Below, in pieces: positions 28,640 through 38,788 of a stretch of DNA of 55,592 nucleotides. The notes under the pieces were generated by a model. That model worked only from the letters and a program-made list of their open reading frames with translations. It did no database searches and was not told the DNA's origin. Source of the DNA: Micrococcales bacterium (GTDB lineage: Bacteria > Actinomycetota > Actinomycetes > Actinomycetales > Microbacteriaceae). The stretch is taken from NCBI GenBank assembly GCA_947452985.1, contig CANGEU010000009.1:1-55592 (forward strand), read 5' to 3'. A program made the position numbers and the translations under genes. How positions within the stretch are numbered: position 1 is the stretch's first letter; each line of letters starts with the position of its first letter.

Positions 28640-31255
28640 CTAGACTCGAGGCTTTTCGCGCATTTCGAAGGTTTCGATGATGTCTTCGAGCTCCAGCTCG
28701 TTGAAACCAGCGAGTCCGATACCACACTCGAAGTCGGTCTTGACTTCGGTGGCGTCATCCTTGAAACGCTTGAGTGATTCGATCTTGAGGTTGTCGGCAA
28801 TAGTGACACCCTTGCGGATAACACGAGCCGAGGTGTTTCGCTTGATCGAGCCCGAGCGAACGATCGAACCAGCAATGGTTCCAACCTTCGAAGACTTGAA
28901 CAGTTCGCGAACCTCTGCGGTACCGAGCTGAGCTTCCTCGTACTCTGGCTTGAGCATGCCCTTAAGAGCGTTCTCAATGTCGTCCAGTGCCTGGTAGATG
29001 ACGGTGTAGTGACGGATGTCCACACCCTCACGGTCGGCGCGGTCCTTGGCCTTGTTGTCTGGGCGCACGTTGAATCCGATGATGATTGCACTGTCGACGG
29101 TAGCAAGGTTGACGTCCGACTCGGTGATAGCACCAACACCGCGGTGGATGATGCGTAGTTGCACGCTGTCGTCCACTTCGATCTTGAGAAGAGAGTCTTC
29201 AAGTGCTTCAACAGCACCCGAAACGTCACCCTTGATGATGAGGTTGAGCGACTCAACCTTGCCATCTTCAAGAGCCTTGGTGAAGTCTTCAAGCGAAACG
29301 CGCTTGCGAGTCTTAGCCAGTAGAGCGTTACGGTCGGCAGCTTCACGCTTTTCAGCGATCTGACGTGCCTGGCGCTCGTCTTCGGTCACCACGAAGGTGT
29401 CGCCGGCACGAGGTACCGACTGAAGACCGAGAACCTGAACCGGACGGCTCGGACCAGCCGAAAGAACTGCATCGCCGTTTTCGTCGAACATGGCACGAAC
29501 ACGACCGTGAGCCGCACCGGCCACAATCGAGTCACCAACGTTTAGAGTTCCCTGCTGGATAAGCACGGTAGCAACCGAACCGCGACCCTTGTCTAGGTTC
29601 GCTTCGATAGCAATACCGCGTGCGTCCTTGTCTGGGTTAGCGCGCATGTCTAGAGCGGCGTCCGCAGTTAGCAGAACTGCATCTAGAAGCTCTGGAACAC
29701 CCTTGCCGGTAAGCGCCGAGACGTTTACGAACATAACATCGCCACCGTATTCTTCGGCAACCAGGTTGAACTCGGTTAGCTGCTGACGGATCTTGTCCGG
29801 GTTAGCGCCTTCCTTATCAACTTTGTTCACTGCGACCACGATTGGTACGCCAGCCGACTGAGCGTGGTTAAGCGCTTCAATCGTCTGAGGCATAACGCCG
29901 TCGTCGGCTGCAACAACCAGGATTGCGATGTCGGTTACCTGAGCACCACGGGCACGCATAGCGGTGAACGCCTCGTGACCAGGGGTGTCAATAAAGGTGA
30001 TCGCGCGGTCAAGGCCTTCGTGAGTGGTGTGAATCTGGTACGCACCAATGTGCTGGGTGATTCCACCGTGCTCGCCGGCAATGACGTTCGAGTTACGGAT
30101 GCTGTCTAGCAAACGAGTCTTACCGTGGTCAACGTGACCCATAACGGTAACAACTGGAGGGCGAGGAAGTAGATCTTCTTCGTCGTCTTCGTCGTCTAGG
30201 TCTAGGCCGAAGCTGTCGAATAGCTCGCGCTCTTCGTCTTCAGGTGAAACCAGTTCAACCTTGTAGCCAAGCTCCTCGCCAAGAATCTGGAAGGTCTCTT
30301 CGTCTAGCGAAGCGGTTGCGGTAGCCATCTGACCCAGTGCGAATAGCACGGTGATCAGCTGAGCTGGAGTGGTCTCAATCTTGTCTGCAAAGTCTTGAAT
30401 GCTTGCTCCACGACGTAGACGTAGAACGGTACTGCCATCGCCACGTGGCACAACTGCGCCACCAAGGCTTGGAGCCATTCTCTGTTCGAATTCTTCGCGT
30501 TTCGCGCGCTTCGACTTACGGGCCTTTGAAGCACCACGGCTTCCACCCTTACCGAACGCACCAGCGGTGCCACCACCGTTGCCGCGACCGCGAGCACCAG
30601 GACCACCTGAAGGACGTGGGCCACCGAAACCGGTTGCCGCGCCGCCAGCACCAGGAGCTCCGCCACCGAAACCAGGACGTTGTGCGCCACCGGCGCCACC
30701 GCCAAAGCCAGGACGTGAGCCAGGTGCGCCACCCGGACGAGGTGCGCCACCTGGACGACCTGGACCGCCGGCACCAGCCGGACGTGGACCGCCCGGACGC
30801 TGCTGACCTGGACGCTGTGAGAATGGGTTGTTTCCAACTGGACGAGCCATTGGACGAGGAATGCCCATGCCCTGGCTAGCCGCAAACGGGTTATTGCCCG
30901 GACGAGGAATGCCGGTTGGCGCTGCCGCTGGAGCTGCCGGCGGGGTTGCCGCAGCTGGGGCTGCAGGTGCAGCAGCTTCTGGAGCCTTTGGTGCCGCAGG
31001 TGCAGCAGGCGCTGGTGCAGCCGGAGCCTCGGCCTCTGGAGCCGTTGCAGCCTTAGGTGCAGCTGGCGCCTTCTTTGGTTCTTCCTTTGGTTTGGCATTT
31101 GGATATGCCTCGCGAAGTTTCTTCGCAACCGGCGGTGCCACGGTGGATGATCCACCCTTGACGAACTCGCCTAATTCTTTAAGTTTTGCCAAAGCCTCAT
31201 TGGTATCGATACCAAGTTCTTTAGCTAAGTCGTATACGCGCGGTAAAGCCGCCAC
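28640..31255 (-). CDS. infB: Translation initiation factor IF-2
   Basis: GTPase that brings initiator tRNA to the 30S subunit. I start at GTG 31255 ([15 protein letters not shown], 871 residues) because GGAG lies 6 bases ahead and it matches the conserved IF2-N helix; a TTG seven codons earlier is less likely. Residues about 50-240 form a Pro/Ala- then Gly/Arg-rich linker. The G domain has GHVDHGKT near 376, DTPGHEAF and NKVDK, followed by domains II-IV. The repetitive linker produces long spurious frames on the other strand. Confidence 0.97.
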   Translation of the reverse strand: MAALPRVYDLAKELGIDTNEALAKLKELGEFVKGGSSTVAPPVAKKLREAYPNAKPKEEPKKAPAAPKAATAPEAEAPAAPAPAAPAAPKAPEAAAPAAPAAATPPAAPAAAPTGIPRPGNNPFAASQGMGIPRPMARPVGNNPFSQRPGQQRPGGPRPAGAGGPGRPGGAPRPGGAPGSRPGFGGGAGGAQRPGFGGGAPGAGGAATGFGGPRPSGGPGARGRGNGGGTAGAFGKGGSRGASKARKSKRAKREEFEQRMAPSLGGAVVPRGDGSTVLRLRRGASIQDFADKIETTPAQLITVLFALGQMATATASLDEETFQILGEELGYKVELVSPEDEERELFDSFGLDLDDEDDEEDLLPRPPVVTVMGHVDHGKTRLLDSIRNSNVIAGEHGGITQHIGAYQIHTTHEGLDRAITFIDTPGHEAFTAMRARGAQVTDIAILVVAADDGVMPQTIEALNHAQSAGVPIVVAVNKVDKEGANPDKIRQQLTEFNLVAEEYGGDVMFVNVSALTGKGVPELLDAVLLTADAALDMRANPDKDARGIAIEANLDKGRGSVATVLIQQGTLNVGDSIVAGAAHGRVRAMFDENGDAVLSAGPSRPVQVLGLQSVPRAGDTFVVTEDERQARQIAEKREAADRNALLAKTRKRVSLEDFTKALEDGKVESLNLIIKGDVSGAVEALEDSLLKIEVDDSVQLRIIHRGVGAITESDVNLATVDSAIIIGFNVRPDNKAKDRADREGVDIRHYTVIYQALDDIENALKGMLKPEYEEAQLGTAEVRELFKSSKVGTIAGSIVRSGSIKRNTSARVIRKGVTIADNLKIESLKRFKDDATEVKTDFECGIGLAGFNELELEDIIETFEMREKPRV

Positions 31256-31321
31256 TTTTTCTCCTGTCTGGGCCAACCCAGGCAGGGCAGGCCATTAAAG
31301 CTGTGGGTTACTCATTTCGAG

Positions 31322-31606
31322 TTACTCATTTTTTGCCATCATCGCTTCTGCCTGTTCTATCGCTAGGGCTAAAACCTTTTCATTTACTTCAACCGACTGC
31401 TTCAACGCCCGACTAAAAGCCTTGCGATTCACTGCCAAATCAAAACATTTCTTGCTTGCATGTAACCAAGCTCCACGTCCCGGAAGTTTTTTGTCTTCAT
31501 CGATGGTGAGTTCGGTATTTACCAAAACCACACGAATCAGAGACTTTCGGGTGCCGAGCGTTTTACAGCCAACACAGGTTCTAACTTGTTCCATCCTAAC
31601 CTGCAT
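31322..31606 (-). CDS. ylxR: YlxR family RNA-binding protein
   Basis: A 94-residue YlxR/DUF448 protein with the signature RTCVGCKTLGTRKSLIRVV. These proteins sit between nusA and infB and are thought to bind RNA or modulate gene expression; the exact role is unsettled. An alternative ATG four codons on (31594, MEQVRTCVGC) is closer to the usual family start and would give 90 residues. Confidence 0.9.
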   Translation of the reverse strand: MQVRMEQVRTCVGCKTLGTRKSLIRVVLVNTELTIDEDKKLPGRGAWLHASKKCFDLAVNRKAFSRALKQSVEVNEKVLALAIEQAEAMMAKNE

Positions 31607-31624
31607 ACCTGACTTGGTCTAGGG

Positions 31625-32638
31625 CTACTCGCCGTCCAGGATGCTTTCAGGCTGAATATCGATCTTGGCGCCGGTCAAATCGGCAGCCAACTTGGCGTTC
31701 TGCCCTTCTTTTCCAATCGCCAAAGACAACTGGTAGTCAGGAACTAGTGCACGAACATGGACGCGACCGTCTGGATCCTTCGACGGAATTGTGAAGGTGG
31801 CCGAAATCTTCGCTGGCGATAGCGCAGCTGCCACGAACTTCTTGATGTCTTCGTCGTAGTCGACGATGTCAATCTTTTCTTCGTTGAGTTCAGCCGAAAC
31901 TGCACGAACACGAGCGCCCATTGGGCCAATGCAGGCGCCCTTGGCGTTCAGGCCGGCAACGGTTGACTTCACTGCAATCTTGGTGCGGTGGCCGGCTTCG
32001 CGAGCAACCTGCATGATTTCTACCTGACCCGAAGCAATCTCAGGAACCTCTAGTGCGAACAACTTACGAACTAGATTCTTGTGACGACGGGAAACGGTAA
32101 CCATGGCACCGCCACGCGAGCCCTTGTCTACCTTGGTGATAATTACGCGAATTCGGGTTCCGTGCGAGTAGTCCTCGCCAACAACCTGCTCCTCTGGAGG
32201 AAGCTGAGCCTCAAGCGAACCTAGGTCAACATTCACCATGTAGGAACGGGTGCCCTGCTGAATGGTTCCGATAACTACGTCGCCAACCTTGCCGGTGAAT
32301 TCACCGAGTAGGTTTTCGTCGTTGATCGCGCGCAATCGGGTCATGATTACCTGCTTGGCAGACGAAGCAGCAATGCGTCCGAAGTTCTCTGGGGTAACGT
32401 CGCGCTCTTCGCCAACCGGCTTGTTCTCTTCATCCTTGTCGCGGGTGAAAATGTGCACCACACCGGTCTGCTTATCAAGCACAGCGCGGGTGAAGTCAAC
32501 GTCATCACGCTTCAGGTGGATGTCTTCAGAGCGGTAGTAAGCAGCCAAAATGGCAGCCTCAATAATTTCAACGAGTTCGGTGAATGCGATCCCGCGGTCA
32601 CTCTCGATGGTTTTCAAGACTTTCAGGTCGATGTCCAT
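31625..32638 (-). CDS. nusA: Transcription termination/antitermination protein NusA
   Basis: A 337-residue NusA: RNA-polymerase-binding N-terminal domain (1-125), S1 domain (about 130-200, GTIQQGTRSYMVNVDLG), then two KH domains (about 225-335, including GPMGARVRAVSAELNEEKIDIV). It lacks the C-terminal acidic repeats of E. coli NusA, as is normal for actinobacteria. AGGAGG precedes the ATG. It lies 22 bases after proS, leaving no room for the rimP gene that usually precedes nusA. Confidence 0.97.
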   Translation of the reverse strand: MDIDLKVLKTIESDRGIAFTELVEIIEAAILAAYYRSEDIHLKRDDVDFTRAVLDKQTGVVHIFTRDKDEENKPVGEERDVTPENFGRIAASSAKQVIMTRLRAINDENLLGEFTGKVGDVVIGTIQQGTRSYMVNVDLGSLEAQLPPEEQVVGEDYSHGTRIRVIITKVDKGSRGGAMVTVSRRHKNLVRKLFALEVPEIASGQVEIMQVAREAGHRTKIAVKSTVAGLNAKGACIGPMGARVRAVSAELNEEKIDIVDYDEDIKKFVAAALSPAKISATFTIPSKDPDGRVHVRALVPDYQLSLAIGKEGQNAKLAADLTGAKIDIQPESILDGE

Positions 32639-32660
32639 CGGTGCCTCCTAGGCGTGTTCT

Positions 32661-34367
32661 TTAGAGTTGTAGTGCTACTAAGTTTAGCGGCACAGTGCGA
32701 CGCTCGCCTGTTCGCCGGTTCCAGAAGTCAACTTCGTTGTTAGCAATGCCGCGACCACAGATGATTACGTATGGAACACCGATCAACTCGGCATCACCAA
32801 ACTTCACACCAGGGCTAACCTTTGGACGGTCGTCCAGGATTACGGTCTTGCCTTCAGCTTCAAACTCGTAGGCGATCTTTTCGGCCGCCGCGTAGTTCTC
32901 TTCTTCCTTGCCAGCGGCAACGATGTAGACATCGGCTGGCGAAACGGCGTCTGGCCAAATCAAGCCCTTTTCGTCGCGGTTGGCTTCAGCCAAAACAGCG
33001 ACGAGACGCGTGATACCGATTCCATAGGAACCCATGGTCACGGTAACCAGCTTGCCGTTTTCGTCCAAGACCTTGAGGTCAAGCGCTTCGGCATACTTGC
33101 GGCCAAGTTGGAAGACGTGGCCGATTTCAATACCGCGAGCAAGTTCTAACGGACCTGAGCCATCCGGGGCTGGGTCGCCAGCACGAACCTCGGCAATGTC
33201 TTTGATGCCATCGGCCTCAAAGTCACGACCGTAAACCAAACCAAATACGTGCTTACCCAAAACGTTTGCGCCGGTTACCCATGAGGTACCGGTAACCACA
33301 CGAGGGTCAACGTAGTACTTGATACCTTCAAAGCCGCCAGCCTTAGGGCCAATGTAACCCTTCACAAGTTCTGGGTACTTCTTGAAATCTTCTTCGGTAG
33401 CCTGCTCAACCTCGTTTGGCGAGAAAGCAGCCTCGGCGCGCTTGGTGTCTACCTCGCGGTCGCCAGGAATACCAACCATCACCAGCGAACGCTTGCCCTC
33501 TGGCGAAACCAAAGCCAAAACAACGTTCTTCAAAGTGTCGGCAGCGGTAATCCCGGCCGCTTCCACCAAGGTTGCAATCGTCGACGAGTTTGGGGTGTCG
33601 CGAACCTCAGCGGCAGGCAACCCCTCAATCGAACGAGCCTCAGGCGCTGGAGTCTTTACCGCTTCAACGTTGGCCGCGTAGCCACCAGGTGAGCGCACAA
33701 AGGTGTCTTCACCAATCGGGCTTGGGCTTAGGAACTCCTCGGAAGCCGAACCGCCCATCGCTCCGGCATCTGCCTTCACGATTACGTATTCAACACCGAG
33801 ACGCTTGAAAATGCGCTCATAGGCATCACGTTGGGCTTGGTAAGACTTCTTCAGACCTTCGTCGTCGATGTCAAACGAATAGGCATCCTTCATCACAAAC
33901 TCACGTCCGCGAAGTAGGCCACCGCGAGCGCGGGCCTCGTCGCGGTACTTGTTCTGAATCTGGTAAAGGCAAACCGGTAGGTCTTTGTAGCTCGAGTAGA
34001 GGTCTTTGACCAAAAGGGTGAACATCTCTTCGTGGGTTGGTGCCAGGAGGTAGTCGTTCTTGCGGCGGTCTTGCAAACGGAACAGGTTATCGCCGTATTC
34101 GGTCCAACGGCCAGTCACTTCATAAGCATCACGAGGCAGTAGTGCTGGGAAGAAAACTTCCTGAGCACCGGCAGCAGCCATCTCTTCGCGAACAATCGCT
34201 TCGATTTTCGCCTTCACAGCAAGACCTAGCGGAAGCCAAGTGTAGATGCCGGCAGCGGCGCGGCGAATGTATCCGGCACGGAGTAGCAGCTTGTGGCTGT
34301 CTACCTCAGCATCGGCTGGGTCTTCGCGCAGTGTGCGCAGGAACAGGCTGGAAAGTCTGATAGGCAT
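32661..34367 (-). CDS. proS: Prolyl-tRNA synthetase (bacterial type)
   Basis: Class II synthetase, 568 residues. Motif 2 area [21 protein letters not shown] and motif 3 area [13 protein letters not shown] are clear, and the long middle region (about 230-390) is the INS editing domain of bacterial-type ProS. The C-terminal anticodon domain ends in a short hydrophobic tail. The ATG follows 6 bases after TAAAGT, a box that includes the ispG stop codon, so it may have its own leaderless transcript. Confidence 0.97.
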   Translation of the reverse strand: MPIRLSSLFLRTLREDPADAEVDSHKLLLRAGYIRRAAAGIYTWLPLGLAVKAKIEAIVREEMAAAGAQEVFFPALLPRDAYEVTGRWTEYGDNLFRLQDRRKNDYLLAPTHEEMFTLLVKDLYSSYKDLPVCLYQIQNKYRDEARARGGLLRGREFVMKDAYSFDIDDEGLKKSYQAQRDAYERIFKRLGVEYVIVKADAGAMGGSASEEFLSPSPIGEDTFVRSPGGYAANVEAVKTPAPEARSIEGLPAAEVRDTPNSSTIATLVEAAGITAADTLKNVVLALVSPEGKRSLVMVGIPGDREVDTKRAEAAFSPNEVEQATEEDFKKYPELVKGYIGPKAGGFEGIKYYVDPRVVTGTSWVTGANVLGKHVFGLVYGRDFEADGIKDIAEVRAGDPAPDGSGPLELARGIEIGHVFQLGRKYAEALDLKVLDENGKLVTVTMGSYGIGITRLVAVLAEANRDEKGLIWPDAVSPADVYIVAAGKEEENYAAAEKIAYEFEAEGKTVILDDRPKVSPGVKFGDAELIGVPYVIICGRGIANNEVDFWNRRTGERRTVPLNLVALQL

Positions 34368-34373
34368 AAGCCA

Positions 34374-34379
34374 ACTTTA
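34374..34379 (-). promoter_or_regulatory. Leaderless -10 box for proS overlapping the ispG stop codon
   Basis: Minus-strand TAAAGT, 6 bases, then ATG. The first three bases are the ispG TAA stop, so promoter and stop codon share sequence. Confidence 0.5.
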
Positions 34380-35534
34380 CTTCTTAGCGACAACAACCTG
34401 TGGCGAACCAACCAGAGTCTGGTCCATTTCGGCTGCCAAACGGTTGGCTTCCTCAATTAGGGTTGCCACGATTTCACTCTCAGGAACGGTCTTTATGACC
34501 TCACCCTTTACGAAGATCTGTCCCTTGCCGTTACCGGAAGCCACACCGAGGTCGGCCTCACGAGCCTCACCAGGACCATTCACAACACAACCCATTACGG
34601 CCACGCGCAATGGCACGGTTAGGTGCTCAAGACCTGCGGTCACATCATTAGCCAAGGTGTAAACATCTACCTGAGCACGACCACAGCTTGGGCAAGAAAC
34701 AATCTCAAGCTTGCGTGGGCGAAGGTTCAGCGACTCAAGAATCTGCGAACCAACCTTGATTTCCTCAACCGGTGGCGCCGAAAGCGAAACACGGATGGTG
34801 TCGCCAATGCCCTGCGAAAGCAAAGCGCCGAAAGCAACCGAAGACTTGATAGTTCCCTGGAAGGCAGGGCCAGCCTCGGTAACACCTAGGTGCAATGGCC
34901 AGTCGCCGCGCTCAGCCAATAGCTGATAAGCCTTGACCATAACTACAGGGTCGTTGTGCTTCACCGAAATCTTGAAGTCGTGGAAGTCGTGCTCTTCAAA
35001 CAAAGACGCTTCCCAAACTGCCGACTCAACCAAAGCCTCTGGGGTTGCCTTGCCATACTTCTGCAGCAAACGTGGATCTAGAGATCCAGCGTTCACACCA
35101 ATACGAATCGATACACCGGCATCCTTAGCCGCCTTGGCAATTGCGCCAACCTGGTCGTCGAACTGACGAATGTTGCCCGGGTTCACACGAACTGCACCAC
35201 AACCGGCATCGATTGCCTGGAAAACATACTTTGGCTGGAAGTGAATGTCTGCAATAACCGGAATCTGAGACTTCTTAGCAATCAGGTGCAAACGGTCTGC
35301 ATCATCCTGTGAAGGAACCGCAACACGAACGATGTCGCAACCAGAAGCGGTTAGTTCTGCAATCTGCTGGAGAGTGGCGTTCACATCGGTGGTCGGCGTA
35401 GTACACATCGACTGAACCGAGATTGGGGCGTCGCCACCAACGGCAACCTTTCCGACCATAATCTTTCGACTCTTACGACGTGGCGTAAGAACTGGCGGTG
35501 GCGTTTGGATGGCTCCTAGATTGACTGCAGGCAT
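34377..35534 (-). CDS. ispG: 4-hydroxy-3-methylbut-2-enyl-diphosphate synthase (flavodoxin)
   Basis: Iron-sulfur enzyme of the non-mevalonate isoprenoid pathway, 385 residues. Cluster cysteines are visible in [14 protein letters not shown] (C-x2-C) and in [15 protein letters not shown]. The TIM-barrel half contains [15 protein letters not shown]. dxr of the same pathway is 2 kb upstream. The ATG lies 6 bases after TATGCT, so it is probably leaderless. Confidence 0.96.
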   Translation of the reverse strand: MPAVNLGAIQTPPPVLTPRRKSRKIMVGKVAVGGDAPISVQSMCTTPTTDVNATLQQIAELTASGCDIVRVAVPSQDDADRLHLIAKKSQIPVIADIHFQPKYVFQAIDAGCGAVRVNPGNIRQFDDQVGAIAKAAKDAGVSIRIGVNAGSLDPRLLQKYGKATPEALVESAVWEASLFEEHDFHDFKISVKHNDPVVMVKAYQLLAERGDWPLHLGVTEAGPAFQGTIKSSVAFGALLSQGIGDTIRVSLSAPPVEEIKVGSQILESLNLRPRKLEIVSCPSCGRAQVDVYTLANDVTAGLEHLTVPLRVAVMGCVVNGPGEAREADLGVASGNGKGQIFVKGEVIKTVPESEIVATLIEEANRLAAEMDQTLVGSPQVVVAKK

Positions 35535-35540
35535 GTCTCA

Positions 35541-35546
35541 AGCATA
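35541..35546 (-). promoter_or_regulatory. Leaderless -10 box for ispG
   Basis: Minus-strand TATGCT, spacer TGAGAC (6 bases), ATG. Confidence 0.6.
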
Positions 35547-35683
35547 ACTGCGGGCAACCGGCGGAAAAGAATGTCGAGTGATTTTCTGCACCAGTGGTTA
35601 ACCCTCTATTTGCGGATTTTTTACAAAACTCGTTCGGTAATTTAGTCCAGTAATCATGCGACTTGCCAGAGGGGCAGAAACTA

Positions 35684-36319
35684 ATGAAGGTTCGTAATAT
35701 CAAGAAAACTTTTGCAACCGTTTTCTCGCTTTCGTTGACCTTGGCCATTACTGCCATATGTTCAACTGCAGCTAATGCTTCTACCGACATGAACGGTGTG
35801 CAGGGTGTCATTTTTGGGACCGGTTCTCCGAACTACTCCATCACCTTGCAGTGCAATGACTTGGGCTGGGGTTTCGATGATTCAATCGTTGCTGCCGCGG
35901 GCGGTTCGTTCACCATTAACGTGGATGACGTTTGCCTAAACGGAGCTTTTGGCAACACCTATTACTTCAAAGTGTTGGATGACGGTCAGGCTGCCGGTGA
36001 CCCTGGATATAAACAGGCCGGCACTCACCACGTTGGCATTGCCGATGAAACCCCGATTGCTATCACTGGTCCGATTACCGTGGACCCTGACACCATCATC
36101 CAGATTCGTGCGATGAACAATGGAAGCTTGATTCCAGATACTTTCACGATGCATTACGTGGGAACGCCGGAGCAAGAGACCCCTGCGCCAGGTCCAACAA
36201 CCCAGCCACTCGCGAACACCGGTTTCGACTCTGGTTTCTACTCGATGCTCGCTGGTAGCCTCATCGCTCTGGGCTTTGGTTCCAGCGTGGCTGCTCGCGC
36301 TTTCAAACGTCGCAAGTAA
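35684..36319 (+). CDS. Sortase-anchored surface protein (LANTG type)
   Basis: A 211-residue exported protein. Residues 1-34 are a signal peptide ending near ANAS. The mature part is beta-rich and proline-rich near 165-178, followed by the cell-wall sorting signal: LANTG, a hydrophobic helix, then the basic tail FKRRK. LAxTG is recognised by class E sortases of actinobacteria; no sortase lies in this window. The ATG at 35684 has GAGGGG ahead; an in-frame TTG at 35663 is less likely. Its ligand or role is unknown. Confidence 0.8.
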   Translation: MKVRNIKKTFATVFSLSLTLAITAICSTAANASTDMNGVQGVIFGTGSPNYSITLQCNDLGWGFDDSIVAAAGGSFTINVDDVCLNGAFGNTYYFKVLDDGQAAGDPGYKQAGTHHVGIADETPIAITGPITVDPDTIIQIRAMNNGSLIPDTFTMHYVGTPEQETPAPGPTTQPLANTGFDSGFYSMLAGSLIALGFGSSVAARAFKRRK

Positions 36320-36322
36320 AAA

Positions 36323-37612
36323 CTAAAGTTTCACCGGGTTTACGAAGTCAACCACAATCATCAGAACACCCGCTACAAGTAGCAGCAGGAACATGTACTG
36401 GGCTATTGGGGCCATCAACGCAGTATCGATTCGACCTGGATCCTTCTTACCGACTAAACGGTAAGCCCCGCGCTTGAGGTACTCATAGACACCACCTGCG
36501 ACGTGCCCACCATCCAGAGGTGGCAGCGGAATCATGTTGAAGGCGAACAGCGCCAGGTTCAAGGAGCCCAAAAGCATTAGGTTCGAATAAACCTTGTCGA
36601 GTGGATCAGCAGCAGAAGCTGATACCTGACCCGCCACCTGACCAATTCCGACAACCGAAATTGCCGAGTCTCCGCCGCGCGCAGTTCCAGTGAACAAAGA
36701 TGACACCGACGAGTAAACCTGCTGCGGGAACTGAGCTATAAATCCAAAGGTTTGCCCCACGGAAGTGAGACCAAAGCCAACCGAATTGCCCAGGGAAACT
36801 GGTTTGCGTTCAAAGCCCATGCGGACTCCGATATACGGCCGCACGGTATTCACAATGTTTCCTGAGGAATCAGCAGTTGGAAGCGATGCCTCAACCGGTA
36901 GAACCTGAAGCTTCTGCTTCGCTCCCCCGCGCTCTATAACCAGCGCGTGACTGACCAACGGCTTGGCAGTCAAAGCTTCCAAAAGTGGATCGGCGGTGTC
37001 AACTGCCACACCATCAATCGACAAAACCACATCGCCCGAACGCAACCCAGCCGCAAAGGCTGGAGTGGGAATCGATTCCGGCAAACAGGTGTCCTCGGCG
37101 TGAACCATTTGCTCTTGGCACTCGATCACTGCCTCAACCTTTTTCCCTTGGGTCCATGACCCAATTCCAGAAAGTGCAATCGAAATCATCAACAAACCCA
37201 AAATCAAGTTCACGGTTGGGCCACCGAGCATGATGATGATTCGCTGCCAGGCCGGCTTGGACCAAAGTGTTCTTCCCTCATCGCCTTCAACCATGTGCTC
37301 CGAGTGAGCCTCACGAGATTGCGCAATCAACGAACCAAATCGTCTTTTGGCGTCTGGCTTCTTAGGGTTTTCTGGCGGATACATGCCAATCATGCTGATG
37401 AAACCACCGAGTGGAATGAGTCGAACCGAGTATTCGGTCTCGCCAATTTGCTTCTTCCAAAGCTTCGGACCAAAGCCGATAGCCCAGTGTGGAACCTTCA
37501 CCCCAAATAGTTTGGCCGGAACTAGGTGACCCAGTTCGTGAAGCCCAATCGAGATAGCCAGGCCAAGAACCATGACCAAAATGCCGATGATGTAGAGAAA
37601 AGTTTCGTTCAC
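36323..37612 (-). CDS. rip1: Site-2 intramembrane zinc protease (Rip1/RseP)
   Basis: A 429-residue M50 protease that cuts anti-sigma factors and other proteins within the membrane. The zinc motif HELGH is at 25-29 in the first helix, a PDZ-like domain lies at about 170-230, and the third zinc ligand is in PLPPLDGGHVAGG. The start is GTG at 37612, 6 bases after TAAGGT. In actinobacteria the gene stands between dxr and ispG, as here. A membrane-anchored sigma partner at 52.6 kb is a conceivable, unproven substrate. Confidence 0.94.
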   Translation of the reverse strand: MNETFLYIIGILVMVLGLAISIGLHELGHLVPAKLFGVKVPHWAIGFGPKLWKKQIGETEYSVRLIPLGGFISMIGMYPPENPKKPDAKRRFGSLIAQSREAHSEHMVEGDEGRTLWSKPAWQRIIIMLGGPTVNLILGLLMISIALSGIGSWTQGKKVEAVIECQEQMVHAEDTCLPESIPTPAFAAGLRSGDVVLSIDGVAVDTADPLLEALTAKPLVSHALVIERGGAKQKLQVLPVEASLPTADSSGNIVNTVRPYIGVRMGFERKPVSLGNSVGFGLTSVGQTFGFIAQFPQQVYSSVSSLFTGTARGGDSAISVVGIGQVAGQVSASAADPLDKVYSNLMLLGSLNLALFAFNMIPLPPLDGGHVAGGVYEYLKRGAYRLVGKKDPGRIDTALMAPIAQYMFLLLLVAGVLMIVVDFVNPVKL

Positions 37613-37618
37613 GCGATT

Positions 37619-37624
37619 ACCTTA
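37619..37624 (-). promoter_or_regulatory. Leaderless -10 box for rip1
   Basis: Minus-strand TAAGGT, 6 bases (AATCGC), GTG start. Confidence 0.5.
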
Positions 37625-37646
37625 GCGAGAGATTCTGACAGTTTGC

Positions 37647-38738
37647 CTAACAAGCATTCGCCATCTGACCGTGGGCTCGGTCTCGAGCCCAAACCTCAGC
37701 CGCCAACACGCTCTCCAGCGTCAATTCAGAAGGCGCAACATGGGCTTCAACCACTCGCTCAATAACCTCGACAATTTGGGTGAAACGAATCTTGCCAACG
37801 TGAAATGCCTCAACGGCTTCCTCGTTGGCAGCGTTGTAAACCGCAGGGAATGTGGAACCCAGTTTGGCAACTTTGCGAGCCAGAGCAACGGCCTTGAACA
37901 CTCCCTCATCCAATGGTTCAAAGGTCCAGGTGGCAGCCTTGGTCCAGTCGCAGGCTGGTGCCACATTTGGCACACGATCTGGCCAAGACATACCTAAAGC
38001 GATTGGCAACTTCATGTTTGGCGGCGATGCCTGGGCAATCACGGAGCCGTCCACGAACTCAACCATCGAGTGCACCACCGACTGCGCGTGCACGGTCACC
38101 TCAATGTCGTCGATTGGCACATCGAACAACAGGTGAGCCTCAATCAGCTCAAGACCCTTGTTCACCATGGTCGCCGAGTTAGTCGTAACCACCTTGCCCA
38201 TAACCCAGGTTGGGTGTGCCAAAGCCTGCGCTGGAGTCACATCATGCAATTGCTCCAAAGACCAACCACGGAATGGGCCGCCAGAGGCAGTCAGAATAAG
38301 TTTGCGAACTTCCGAAGAAGCACCAGCCAACAATGCCTGAGCGATAGCAGAGTGCTCACTATCGACTGGCACAATCTGCCCAGGCTTAGCCAAGGCAGTA
38401 ACCAGCGAACCGCCAACAATCAGCGATTCCTTATTAGCCAAAGCCAAAATCTTGCCAGAGCGCAAAGTCTCAAGCGTTGCCGCCAAACCAATCGAACCGG
38501 TGATTCCATTGACGACCACATCGGCATCCAACGAGCGAACCAGCTCAGTTGCTGCCTCTGCTCCAAGAACACAAACCGACGACGACAGCCCAAACGCCAA
38601 ACGCTGCGATTCCAACAATTCGCTGTTGGTTCCAGCGGCCAAACCAACCACTTCAAACAGGTGAGAATTCTCGGAAATGACCTCTAAAGCTTGGGTTCCA
38701 ATGGAACCAGTGCTTCCGAGAATAATGATTCGACGCAT
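37647..38738 (-). CDS. dxr: 1-deoxy-D-xylulose 5-phosphate reductoisomerase
   Basis: Converts DXP to MEP with NADPH in isoprenoid synthesis. The 363-residue protein has the NADPH loop GSTGSIGTQ at 8-16, NKESLIVGG, PVDSEHSAIAQAL with the metal-binding acid residues, and SGGPFRGWS. It is slightly short at the C-terminus compared with most homologues. It is transcribed toward rip1, 34 bases away. Confidence 0.96.
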   Translation of the reverse strand: MRRIIILGSTGSIGTQALEVISENSHLFEVVGLAAGTNSELLESQRLAFGLSSSVCVLGAEAATELVRSLDADVVVNGITGSIGLAATLETLRSGKILALANKESLIVGGSLVTALAKPGQIVPVDSEHSAIAQALLAGASSEVRKLILTASGGPFRGWSLEQLHDVTPAQALAHPTWVMGKVVTTNSATMVNKGLELIEAHLLFDVPIDDIEVTVHAQSVVHSMVEFVDGSVIAQASPPNMKLPIALGMSWPDRVPNVAPACDWTKAATWTFEPLDEGVFKAVALARKVAKLGSTFPAVYNAANEEAVEAFHVGKIRFTQIVEVIERVVEAHVAPSELTLESVLAAEVWARDRAHGQMANAC

Positions 38739-38776
38739 TTACTAATCTTCGCACCAAACTCTCAACCTTGCGGGGC

Positions 38777-38782
38777 TAGACT
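38777..38782 (+). promoter_or_regulatory. Leaderless -10 box for gabT
   Basis: TAGACT, 6-base spacer, ATG at 38789. No ribosome site is present. Confidence 0.6.
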
Positions 38783-38788
38783 AGCCCT

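Noticed and set aside
30355-31155. 266-residue frame on the same strand as infB in another phase
   Set aside because: Arises from the biased, repetitive codons of the IF-2 linker; composition (His, Leu, Val, Arg repeats) is not protein-like.
30828-31298. 156-residue Ala/Gly-rich reading frame antisense to the infB linker
   Set aside because: Shadow of the repetitive Pro/Ala-rich IF-2 linker; no ribosome site or domain, and infB is certain.
38070-38687. 205-residue frame antisense to dxr
   Set aside because: Gln/Asn/Arg-rich, no recognisable family; lies wholly inside dxr.
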